Source: Anastrepha obliqua
Lineage: Eukaryota > Arthropoda > Insecta > Diptera > Tephritidae
Assembly: GCF_027943255.1 (NCBI RefSeq)
Contig: NC_072893.1
Coordinates: forward strand, 33,812,001 to 33,876,000
Reading direction: 5' to 3'
DNA length: 64,000 nucleotides
The position numbers were made by a program, and so were the translations under genes. Numbering within the stretch: position 1 is the stretch's first letter; the number at the start of each line of letters is the position of its first letter. Shown here in pieces: positions 53,641-64,000 of the stretch. Under the pieces are notes generated by a model that had not been told where the DNA came from, did no database searches, and saw only the letters and a list, made by a program, of their open reading frames with translations.

Positions 53641-55479
53641 AAAGAAATTATATTAACGTACTTATTCCATAATATTTGAGTATTGACACACTCACCTTCT
53701 GATCTGCAGTAGTTTGGAAGTGGTCCAGATAGGCATACTTTAAACCTAGTCCTACTATTAATATTTTACTCAACTTTTACTACGAGCTATGTGCCCAAAC
53801 CAAAGACAAAAAGAACAGCAGTGCAAACGAAAGCGCGCGCATATTTTAGAGAAAAACGATTTTCAATGCTTCGCCAACAATAACAACGAATGTGAACAAC
53901 AGTGACATGTATCTGTGCAAACAATAACAGATGGGCGATGCAGTGAAGCGTGCGAATGGCTGTGTATGTATGTATAGCTGCAGATGATGCTGCGTAAAAT
54001 AGTTTGAAGTGAAGAAAACAAGCGTTATGAAGTAAGAAAGCGACAAAGCAAATAATTACCCTTAGTACCGCATCAAAAGCAAAAAGAAAAAATTATAATG
54101 AAAATTTTCTTATATAAACCAACCAATACTTTAAATACCTACATCTTTTCACAAGCCTACATCTTTTTCAGCAGAAAAATCGGAATGAAGCTATAATTAC
54201 CCGCATTTGTTGCACATTTTTTGATATCCGCATGTAGCCAGTAAAGCTTCAAGAGTCTTTGACATAATTGACGAGTGGTCATGTCATGATTTTTTGTCAC
54301 TACTTTCCTTTGAATAAGCATTCGTACGTAGCTTTGCACCTTTGAGTAAGCCAATGCAGTACTTCTTTATCATCAACGTGTTTGAGCAAGAATTTTATAT
54401 GCGGAACTAAAACACTTTTTTGCTCATTAGAAATTAGAAAGCACTTCATTCATTAAATTACAGCATTGCAGTAATTTTTTGTTAGCTTTCTTTTTGGGTC
54501 AATCGCTTTTTTATAGGTATTTTGTTGAAGAAAAAAAACTTATTAGTGTCTTACAAGTAGCGTCATAGTCACATACGAAGAGCGGCTGCATGCCAAGTAA
54601 TTTTGGACATTGTTGTAAATTTTTGTGGAAAATGGTATATTTGTAGGCTCGTATTTAATAAAAAATTAACGGAAAAATTATTTGAAAACAAATTATATGT
54701 TTGAAATTTATTCAATATAGAAAATTTTTGTATAAGGTTTTTTTTTAAAGTGAAATTTTGGTTTCTTAGCATTTAAATTTTTTTTTTTTAATATATTCGA
54801 AAAAAATATATTTTTAACAAAATTTGCTTTGCAGAAAAACTTAATTTTTTTGTCCAAATTTGTGGTCACTGGTCCGCTGTATGTATTTGAATATTATTTG
54901 GGGAGTTATTTGAATTTCACTATGAAACTATAAGAGATACTGGACATAGTAACAGCTTTAATGAAAATTGAATGAAATGAAATTAAAAAAAAATTCCCTT
55001 GGGAGCTTTTCAAATATGATTGAAAAAAAAAAGTTTCTCGGAATGAACAAAAAAAATAAGCATTTAAAAAAATTTCCTTGGGGTGATTTTCAAAAATGAT
55101 ATATTAAAAAAAATCTGAAAAATGTTGAACAAAAAAATAAGTGTTAAAAAAAATTGTCTAGACGGTATATTTTATCAGCGTGGGTCCATTAACTACCAAC
55201 TTGAAATGGACAACAGGGCTTGGTGACGCGAATACATAGCCTGCCCCTCCCAAATTTCCACCTCACATTCACGTTGTGCTTCCTGATGCTCTAGCGTCTG
55301 GTCATAAGCGGTATAACCTTTAAACCCTGCGCAGAGGAAATACGGTAACCACCCAGGCAACTGGATTCTTGTGTGAGGGATCAGCTAGCAGCCTCAACGG
55401 TAGGCCAATCACCTACGAATCTTAAGCAAACCTTACTACAAAAACCGCAAGTGTCCCTTTGTTCCTCCCTGGAACCATA
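53641..55479. other. No gene recognised; possible repeat copy at 55390-55490
   Basis: AT-rich. 55190-55490 is GC-richer; GGTAGGCCAATCACC, AAAAACCGCAAG and CTTTGTTCCTCCCTGG in order resemble 10860-10990. No ORF supported. Confidence 0.4.
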
Positions 55480-56560
55480 GAAAATAATAATATTCCCAAT
55501 TTAAAAAACATTGTTTAGTTATTAAATTTTATCATAAACAACATTTTTTTTGGTATAGGTACTTTATTATACAAAATTAAAAAAAAAGTTAGTTTTTAAA
55601 TTTTTATCATAAAAAATATTTTTTTTTAAGTAGGCATGCTTTATCATAAAAAATTAAAAAAAATTTTATTTCTAAATTTTATATCATTTTTTCGAAGTAG
55701 GTATACTTTATCATAAAATATAAAAAAAATGTTTAGTTTTTAAATTTTTTTGCACAATAAATAAAAAAAAATTCGAAGTAGGTATACTTTATCCTAAAAT
55801 ATAAAAGAAAAATTTTAGTTTTTAAATTTTTGCCATAATAAATAAAAAAAGTTTGAAGTAGATACACTTTATCATAAAAAGTAAAAAAAAACAGTTTTTA
55901 ATTACAAATATTTTATCAAAAAATAACCTTTTTTTAATTCTTCTTTTATCATAAAAAAAACTTTTTTTAATTCTTATCATATCAAATGATTTTTTTCGTA
56001 GTAGGTATACTTTGTCTTAAATGTAAAAGAAAAATTTTAGTTTTTAAATTTTTTTCATAATAAATAAAAAAATTTTTGAAGTAGGTATACTTTATCATAA
56101 AAAGTAAAAAAGAAAAACAGTTTTTAGTTTCTAAATTTTTATCATAAAAAATATTTTTTTTTAATTTTTTTTTTTAATTTTTTAAATTCTTGTCATAACA
56201 AATCATTTTTTGTATACTTTATCATGAAATATAAAAGAAAAATTTAAGTTTTTAAATTTTTGCCATAATAAATAAAAAAAGTTTGAAATAGGTACACTTT
56301 ATCATAAAAAGTAAAGAAAAAAACCAATTTTTAATTTCAAATATTTTATCATAAAAAATAACCTTTTTTTTATTTTTTTTTTTTTTAATTTTTTTTTTTA
56401 ATTTTTTAAATTCTTACCATAACAAATAATTTTTTTTAAAGTAGGTATTCTTCATCATAAAATATAAAAAAATGTTTAGTTTTTAAATTTTTTTCACAAT
56501 AAATAAAAACAATTTTGAAGCAGGTATACATCAAAAAAACAAAAAAAAAATAACTGCAAA
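55480..56560. repeat. Degenerate AT-rich tandem array
   Basis: Units of about 65-85 bp built on AGTTTTTAAATTTTT, CATAATAAATAAAAAAA and GAAGTAGGTATACTTTATC recur at least ten times (for example near 55697, 55778, 55857, 56087, 56290, 56443). A/T tracts vary in length between copies, so the array is old or slippage-prone. No coding content. Confidence 0.85.
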
Positions 56561-56751
56561 AAGAACTTCACTTTAAAAAACTCTCTGCTGAAATATTCAA
56601 CACTGAATTAATCCGAAAATGATATACTTTTCTCGAAATATGTTATAGTTTATTACTTATTATAATTTTCAAAAAAATTTGCGGCAGTGTCCAAAATACT
56701 CTAATCACTTAACATTGAATCGCTCATAAGTTGAATGAATGAATTAGAAGA

Positions 56752-59700
56752 GGTCGAGCCAAGGAGCACCAGGAGATTTGGTGGCTCCTAAAACACTCAG
56801 GCTAAAAAGCCCATTGTATTTAAAGCTCTGGAAAGGGGGTAGATAGTTAAGGAGGGAGGGAGAAAAGTATCAGAGAAAGAGATGGGAAAGAATAGAGACA
56901 GAGATAGAGATAGTTAGTCCTGTGAGAATTTTCCAGATTCTTTGGCAAATCTGTAAATATCCTCCAGTTTGAGAGAACGAATATTACTCATTCCCATGAC
57001 ATCGGAACCCAATACCCGTAGTCGCGCTCTAGCAAAGGCAGGACACTCACAGAGAAAGTGCTCAGTGCTATCCGCCTCCTCCAAGCAGGACAGGCATACC
57101 GGATCCTCGATGATTCCAATGGTGGTCATATGCTGACCCCATGGGTTGTGTCCTGTAATGATGCCGACCATCAACCGAATGTCTTTCCTTCTAAGTTTTA
57201 GTAGAAAGTTTGACAGTTTTCTGTTCGGACTTGTCACAAAACACTTTGCAGTTCTGCAGCGTTCTAGACCGGACCATCGCTCTTTATGTAGATTGCCTAC
57301 ATAATCGTTGATCCAATTCTTGATTCCTGCGGGACTGATTCCGATTATTGGCTCTGGCCCCTGTGGGGGCACCGCTGATCCACGGTTGGCCAATTCGTCG
57401 GCAATTTCGTTTCCTTGAACACCGGAGTGTCCCGGAACCCATATAAGTACAAGCCTGTTTTGTCTTGCGACAGAATTAAGCTTCCTCTTACATTCTTGAA
57501 CAATCTTCGAGGTTTGCTTCGCGTTCTCCAGGGCCTTCAATGCAGCCTGACTGTCACTGAAGACTCCAATCTGTTTCCCGCTCCATCTCCTCTCGATTAT
57601 CCATTCAGCTACTTTTAGGATGGCAAAAACTTCTGTTTGAAAAACAGTTGCCATTTCCCCCATAGCATAGTGATACTTATTACTATCGTTTAAGTACCAT
57701 CCGGCTCCAGTCCCTATTTCAGTCTTGGACCCATCGGTAAAGAAAATATCCGTCAAACCTCCCTGCATGCATTCTGGATTGCTCCATTGCTCACGCAATG
57801 GAAATCTGACATCAAATTTCCTTCCGAACGAAACTGTGGGCATCAGGTCATCTTTAGGTGCCAAAAACAGTGGATACTGCTCCGACAGCAACTTAAAGAT
57901 TTCTCTGTGTCCCGAAGTTCCATCTTCGTGCCAGAAACCATATTTATGAAGTCTACACATTGCTTTTATTGCTTCCTGTTGTATCTTAAGATCCAGGGGG
58001 AGCAAATTAAGCATAGCATTTAGGGCATCACCAGAGGTTGTACTCATGGCACCCGTGATGCATAAACATACACTTCTTTGCAGCCTGTATAGTTCCCGGA
58101 TTGTGGACTTAACCATGCTCCGTCGCCACCAGACCACAGAAGCGTAAGTGATGATTGGTCTGATAAGTGCCGTGTATATCCATAGGACCACAGCAGGTTT
58201 CAGACCCCAAGTTTTGCCAAAGGCTCTACGGCATTGCTGAAAAATCTTCAGTGCACGATTCACCTTCAGTGAAACGTGTGTCTCCCAGGTCAGCTTCTTA
58301 TCCAAGATTACTCCTAGATATTTAACTTCGTTGGAAAGACCAAGAGTCACACCTTTCAGTGTTGGAAGACTGAGTCCATCCAATTTCCGTTTTTTCGTAA
58401 ACAAGACTATGGTTGTTTTGTTCGGATTAACGGAAAGACCTTGTCTCATGCACCAATGATCGATTTTGTCAAGGATCCTCTGTACTTTCGTGCAAAGCCT
58501 CCTTAAGGATTTATCCGATGTTAGCGCACAGACGTCGTCCGCATATGCTTGGACGTGAAAGTCGAGTTCCTGCATCTCCGCTAATAGGGAGTCTACGACG
58601 AAGCACCACAGCAGCGGAGAAAGAACACCCCCTTGGGGACATCCTTGCTTGACCCTGACTGTGATTTGCTCGTCGTCGCTCCCACCAGCGGTTAACAGCC
58701 TCTCAGAGAGCATGGAGTATATCCATTTTATAATGGCTTGATTAACTCCGTGTCGTTCGGCAGAAGAACATATCGAGCCAAAAGTGGCATTATCAAAAGC
58801 CCCCTCAATGTCCACGAACACGCCCATTGTGTATTCGTCAGCTTCCAGCCCAGCTTCAATCTTGCTAACAAGATCGTGTAAGGCTGATTCACATGATTTT
58901 CCACTCTGGGAAGCGTGTTGATTTCTACTAAGTGGACTTCTCGGCAATACCCCCACTCGAATATGTTTCTCCACCACTCGTTCCAGACTTTTCAACATGA
59001 ACGATGTCAAACTGATTGGTCTGAAACTTTTTGCTAGGGAATAGTCATCTTTTCCTGGTTTTGGAATAAATACTACTCTTACGCGTCGCCATTGGGATGG
59101 TATATAACCAAATGCAAGACAGGCTGTGAAGATCCTTTTCAGAGCCTCAATCAGCCTGTCTCCTCCTTTTTAAGCATTACTGGATATATTCCGTCAGGTC
59201 CAGGGGACTTAAAGTTGTCAAAGGAAGATAAGGAAAACCTTATCGATTCCCTTGTCACTATCCGACTAGCAATATACCAGCTGTACCTAGAGGTTCCACC
59301 GTTGCCACCGTCATTGTTCATGCCACTCTCAGCTTCAGAGAGAGTTCTACTACCCGGAAAATGGGTTTCGAGTAGAGCATTAAACGTTTCCGATTTGGAA
59401 ATGGTGTATGAACCATCAGGTTTTCGAATGGAATCCAGCCTTACTGAGCGGTCTAAATGAAGGACCTTACAAAGTCTCGCTGTTTCCCTCATTTCTTCGA
59501 CGTTACTGCAGAAATTTCTATAGGATTCAAGTTTGGCTTGCCGTACTTTTTTCTTATATTCTCTCTGTGTAAGTCGATGATTGGCCCAGTCCTCTTCTGT
59601 TTTGGTCTTCAAGGCCTTATTAAGAAGTTTCCTGGACCGTACACGAAGCTTCGACAGTTCAGGGTTCCACCAAGGAACCGCTTTCCCCTGTCTGCTTTGC

Positions 59701-60700
59701 CTGAGTGGACACAGTTCCTCAAAGCAATTGATTAAAGTACCTTCTAATTTCTTAGTAGCATCTTCAATCATTTCTGCTGATTTGAGTTTTTTCAGGTTTG
59801 GTAATCGCTCTGTTACAAGCTCACCATACCTGTCCCAGTCCACATTTCGAGGATTCCTACCGGAAGGTATTGATATTGTGTCAATTCCCAGTCGGAATTC
59901 GATAAGACGATGATCAGAAAGAGAGTCCTCTTCCAAAACTCGCCATCGGTTGATTTGATTTCCAACTGACCTATTGGTAAGTGTTAAATCAATCACCTCT
60001 TGTCTCCTTCTGGTCACAAAAGTTGGTTTGTTACCAGTGTTTTGGATGACCAAATCGGATGACAGGATAAAATCCAGTAACTTGAGACCTCTGGGGTTGC
60101 ATTTGCTGCTTCCCCACACAATGTTCTGTGAATTTGCGTCACAGCCCACTATTAGCCCCAGATTATTGGATTCTGCGTACTTGACCACTTCTCTTAGCTC
60201 CCTCGAAGGAGGTGGCTGTACAGAGTCATAGGGTAGGTAGGCCGAAACTATGATAGCTTCGACACTGTTCCCACTTTTCCAGTACTTTATTTTTGCAGCA
60301 ACGATATCTCCAGAGCATAGCTCTTTTAACATCGTGTGTTCGATCAACCTCGGCATGATAATACATGCTCGCGGTCTCACATTCCCTTCACAATGAAGTA
60401 TTTGTCCCCACGACATAGCACTTAGACCACAGATACGCTTGTGACATACCCATGGTTCTTGTATAAGTATTATGTGTGGGTTTGTTTGCAGTTTTGCATG
60501 CCTACGGCACAAGAGAGCCGTAGACGCTTTGCTATGCTGCAGATTAATCTGTGTAAATATTACTTCAGTCATGAGACTGAGTATATTTACGCTTTGTCCT
60601 CCACCTTATCCTGGACGCGGAACTGGATCCGCCCCAGATGTAGGTGAGGACGGCAACCGTACTTCGACTTATAAGTTACTTCTTATGCCATTTTTAGTTT
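56752..60700 (-). mobile_element. LOA-like non-LTR retrotransposon, nearly complete ORF2
   Basis: The element ends at 56752 (minus 3' end CTCGACC, identical to the copy at 15449). The ORF2 of about 1,220 codons covers 56914-60572. Upstream text to about 60700, LPSSPTSGADPVPRPG then a stop, looks like the tail of ORF1, so the element is 5' truncated within or before ORF1. The 3' flank is ATTCATTCAAC-like simple sequence. A D-I-E-G-A-F-D-N motif and a C-terminal RNase H suggest the LOA clade; I or R1 relatives are possible. It is the best-preserved LINE in the window. Confidence 0.85.
56914..60572 (-). pseudogene. ORF2: endonuclease, reverse transcriptase, RNase H; one frameshift
   Basis: ORF2 starts MTEVIFTQINLQHSKASTAL at 60572. 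Apurinic-type endonuclease motifs: QINLQHSKAS, ILIQEPW, SAYLPYDS, GCDANSQNIVWGSS, SDHRLIEF. RT: FVDIEGAFDNATF, QGCPQGGVLSPLLWCF, AYADDVCAL (active site), VNPNKTTIVLF, EVKYLGVILDKKLTW. RNase H: FFTDGSKTEIGTG, FQTEVFAIL, FSDSQAALKAL, LIWVPGHSGVQGNEIADEL. C-terminal zinc-type motif CLSCLEEADSTEHFLCEC. The first frame stops at 59151-59153 after MLKKEETG. The downstream frame, visible upstream of its first Met at 59010 as far as about 59165, is displaced by one base, so a single one-nucleotide deletion near 59160-59172 (an AAAAAGGAGGA tract) breaks the ORF. All catalytic motifs are otherwise intact. Confidence 0.9.
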
Positions 60701-61240
60701 AAAGAGTGTCGGAGAACAGAGGTTCCAAAATTCTTTTTCAAATAATAGGATTGGTTGGATCTTGTTGCCGGGAGGTTGCCAGTTTACCGCCTGAAAGGCT
60801 GAAGAATCAATCAGGTAGCCAAATAGCAGATAGCAAGTCATGGAATATACCGAGAAGTTCTCAACGGCATTGTTCTTGATAGGCGTATGAAATAAAAAGC
60901 AAGTCACTTCAAAAGCATGTTAGGGCACGCTTTGGAAAGTAATCATAAAGAACTTAGAAATCTTGGATGTCAGTATTGGTATTTCATCGACATATATATC
61001 TTTACACCTAGCTCCAACTTGACGTTCTTCAACGATGTTATAAGTAGGGAGGCCGTGGGCTTCGAGTTAAGCAGAGTCATTCGTGGTATTTTTGGATCTA
61101 AGCATGTGGCTTGATTTTGATTCAAAACGTTTAAGATGGAAAAACGGTAAGAAAAAGAACTAATAAGAGTAATAAGCGCTGAGATAAATCCACCTAACTC
61201 TCTTCCAGACAGTTTCCAGAAAAAGGGCATAAAGTTGTGT
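60701..61240. other. No gene recognised
   Basis: No supported coding sequence between the LOA-like LINE and the RTE-like LINE. Confidence 0.4.
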
Positions 61241-61339
61241 TCAGTCTACCCACAACGTTCTCGAATATCGCCAATGCTTCCGGTTCACTCATACCCAGAA
61301 AGATCGCGCCTTCTCTCATCCGCCTTAACAACTGCACTC

Positions 61340-62100
61340 TTAATTCTGGCTTTTCCAAGCTGGATAAAGAAGAAATGCGAATGGGTCTGGTGGTGAACAA
61401 AGACAAAACGAAGTACCTCCTGTCATCAAACAAACAGTCAGTCATCAAATACTGTTGAGAGTTTTGATTTCGAAGTTGTAGGAGACTTCGTTTATCTTGG
61501 AATCAGTATTTACACCGATAATGATGCCAGCCTTGAAATCCAGCATAGAGTCTCTCTCGCCAACAAGTGCTACTTTGGGCCAAGTAGGCAACTGAGCAGT
61601 AAAGTCCTCTCTCGACGAACAAAACTAAAACTCTACAAGGCTCTCATCATGCCCGTCCTAACGTATGGCGCAGAAGCTTGGACGATGACAACATCCAATG
61701 AAGCGATGCTTGGAGTGTTTGAGGGAAAGATTCTGCGGACGATTTTTGGACCTTTACACGCTGGTAACGGCGTGTATCGTATTTGATAGAAGAATGAGCT
61801 GTATGACTTTTACGACGGCATAGACATCGCGCAGACCCAGCGGCTTCGTTGGCTAGGTCATGTCGGCCGAATGGATACACCCGCTCCGGCTCTGAAGGCA
61901 TTCAATGCGGTATCAGCTGGTGGTAGGATGGGAAGAGGAAGTCCTTCTCTGCGTTGGAAAGGTCAGGTGGAAACGAACTTGTCTTGACTTAGTGTTTCCA
62001 ACTTGTGCCGGTTAGCACGATAAAAAAACAACTGACGCTCTTTGTTAAACTCGGCCAAAATCGTGTAAGTGGTTATCGCGCCAAGAAGAAATATCACGTT
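61340..62100 (+). mobile_element. RTE-like LINE 3' half (pseudogene)
   Basis: The plus strand reads KEEMRMGLVVNKDKTKYLLS, FEVVGDFVYLGISIYTDNDA, EIQHRVSLANKCYFG, SRRTKLKLYKALIMPVLTYG, AEAWTMTTSNEAMLGVFEGK, ILRTIFGPLHAGNGVYRI, stop, then TQRLRWLGHVGRMD and GGRMGRGSPSLRWKGQVE, ending in a degraded W-rich tail near 62095. This is the region after the RT active site and the C-terminus of RTE/craniofacial-like elements. At least one stop (about 61786) and a later frameshift. Upstream to 61240 may belong to it. Confidence 0.8.
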
Positions 62101-63689
62101 ATTCTGAATATCAGTGAGCGAGCCCTGTCTCAGAATGCAAAACTCATCTATTCAGGAGCAAACCACAGGCAACAAAGGCAACGGCCCTTGGAAAGCGCTA
62201 CAGGCATCCAGTAGCAAAGATGGATTGTACCGTTATAAGAAATATCAAACCCAAATAGGGTCTAATAAATGTTAATTTCTTTGCAGTTATCAGGCTGACG
62301 TATCCAATTGAGGAAAGAACCTTGAGTCCTTAACCTAAAGCCTTGACACTTTTCCGTTATTTCGTAGTGTAGTGTAACTAATGAATCCAGAATTTTAAAC
62401 TGGATGTGTGTTTTTTGTTAGGTTTTCAATTATCGAAAATATGTGGCCGCATTTGTTTTCAGCCGAACCGACAAGCTGACACAAAAATAGATATCTGCAA
62501 ACGAGGATCTACACACACACATTGGGATTTTATTGAAGCAAAAAAATGCTAACTATTTGCCAACCCAAATAGACTCTGTGCAAACAAACTCTCCTGTCTC
62601 CTCTTGCACGCTTGTTGCCTCTAAGCGCATGTTTGCGTTTTAGCCTAATCGAATTGATATCACAGCACGGAAATTGAAGTTTACAATTTCTTTTTAGTAG
62701 TCGAGTTCGTCTCGATTTGGCGAAACAATTGGCGAACATACACATGCACATGTGCACGTATGTATGTGTATACATCATACATAAAGAAAATGGAAACTCT
62801 ACAAAGATTACCTTTTATTAATACAGCAGTACATGTGGCAAATCAAACAATCAGTACATCGATACATTTTATTGGCTTTGGCATTTTTTGTTGCTTTTTT
62901 ATTATCATTGCCAAATAAAGCTTAGGTAGACTTTTGGGTTAAGCATTGCAAGCAGCCAAACAATTTCAAATGAGGTCAGACTTTTTATTCCTTTCTGGCT
63001 GGCACAAATTTTCAGCTGATCAATTTTTGGTCTTTACAGTTACACGAACTTTTTGTGGCGGCCTTTGGCGAGAGCTAAATATTTTAGACACTTTTGGCAC
63101 TTTTTATTTTTTTATTTATGATGACTGAGAGCATGAAATTGAGACTTGAAATTGAAAAAACCAAATTAAATAGCCAGACATTCGAAACCAGGTCAGCCTA
63201 AATTCCAGTTAAGCGTGTGAGTATGGTATATATTTATGTTACTTCTTAGTCACTTGAGAAATTAGTCAGTATAGCAAAAGAAATCTGAAATGCGGCAATA
63301 AGCGCAAGAAAACTTCATAACAGTTCAACACTTTCAACAAATTAAAGTAGTAAAAAAACTAGTAAAAATGAGACTAAAGCAAGAAATTTAAGTAGAAAGT
63401 TCATTTACAGACGGTTGCACTCGAATTGCATGCACTTAGAGTATAATACTTACGTACGTACACATGTATATCGCTCTGCATTATGCACTTGTCTTGCCAA
63501 GTAAATGAGCCAAAAGAAATATAAAAGTCAAAATTCTATAGTGGATGAGGCAATAAAAACTAAAGTGAAGAGCTTAGTGTATATTCGCATAAGTCCCTAC
63601 AACACACACACATCCATATGTACAGATGTATTTAGAGCGAGTGCACAGGTGTAGGAATGGAAACGGAGAATGTGTTGAAACGCATAAAA
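62101..63689. other. No gene recognised
   Basis: AT-rich with CACACACACA at 62511-62520 and CATACACATGCACATGTGCA near 62740. No supported ORF. Confidence 0.4.
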
Positions 63690-64000
63690 AGGAATCAGGC
63701 CAGTAGCCATCGCATCAGGGGCACACCGCAGGGTGGGGTAATCTCTCCACTTCTATGGAACCTGACCGTCAATAATCTCCTTCAGGAGCTAGAAAAAATG
63801 GGAGGTAAGGTAATCTCATACGCAGATGATATTGTAATAGCAATCTCTGGCAAACACCTTCCAACTATGTGTGATCTTCAACAAAGAGCTCTCAACAGAC
63901 TATCACTATGGTGCAAGAGTCGAGGACTAGAAGTAAATCCGGGAAAAACGGAACTGATACTGTTTAGCAGGAAACACAAAACACCTGCTCTTCAACAAAT
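63690..64000 (+). mobile_element. LINE reverse transcriptase, open to window end
   Basis: One plus frame without stops reads RIRGTPQGGVISPLLWNLTV (RT motif B), NNLLQELEKMGGKVISYADD (active site), IVIAISGKHLPTMCDLQQRA, LSLWCKSRGLEVNPGKTELI and LFSRKHKTPAL, then leaves the window. Similarity begins abruptly at about 63700, so the 5' side is truncated. RNase-H-type LINE; related to 23045-23880 by motif text. The uninterrupted frame suggests a younger copy. Confidence 0.85.

Noticed and set aside
59457..60231. Plus-strand ORFs over the LOA-like LINE
   Set aside because: Shadows of the minus-strand ORF2, which has complete domain motifs.

Overview
The window looks like gene-poor chromatin from the nuclear genome of a higher dipteran fly. 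The evidence is AT-rich DNA with frequent CATACATATGTA-type runs, small introns with CTAAT-like branch sites, and a very dense population of decayed mariner, DD41D, piggyBac-like, Helitron, tRNA-SINE and non-LTR elements. A tephritid fruit fly would fit, because DD41D (rosa-type) mariner relatives are abundant, but that is inference from the element mix; no marker gene is present.

Host coding sequence is scarce. The best case is a three-exon gene on the plus strand (27546-27596, 27744-27831, 33096-34459). It predicts a 500-residue basic, low-complexity protein whose family I do not recognise, and its exon phases agree. Its 5.3 kb second intron holds a tRNA-derived SINE, an RTE-like LINE remnant and a separate coding-looking terminal exon (about 30390-31037) with one nonsense codon.

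The rest is mostly layered transposon debris. 0-8.5 kb: DD41D transposase remnant, LINE 3' ends, a piggyBac-like pseudogene and a LINE split by another LINE. 8.5-14.3 kb: a mariner carrying its own tandem array, a Helitron with a four-monomer higher-order minisatellite, a 685 bp foldback element 11 bp from the Helitron end, a SINE piece and a LINE 3' end. 15.4-19.2 kb: a nested stack of LOA-like LINE, mariners and a 483 bp mariner derivative, with target-site duplications that order the events. 20-27 kb: an L2-like LINE split by a mariner, two SINEs, a LINE RT fragment, DD41D remnants and a mariner with both ends. 31-37 kb: Tc1-like, DD41D and internally deleted mariner copies. 37-44 kb: RTE-like and Jockey-like LINEs, duplicated SINEs and a nearly complete DD41D element. 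46-48 kb: a DD41D element interrupted by a mariner and running into a ~550 bp CTTTAT microsatellite. 50-56.5 kb: a piggyBac end, LINE remnants, a 500 bp Helitron and an AT-rich degenerate array. 56.7-60.7 kb: the youngest-looking resident, an ORF2 with endonuclease, reverse transcriptase and RNase H broken by a single one-base frameshift. The window ends inside another open LINE reverse transcriptase.

I see no tRNA, rRNA or CRISPR locus and no bacterial-type operon. Nothing here demonstrates a new functional system. The most informative signals are the phased three-exon gene, the TSD-resolved nested insertions and the repeat arrays that live inside mobile elements.
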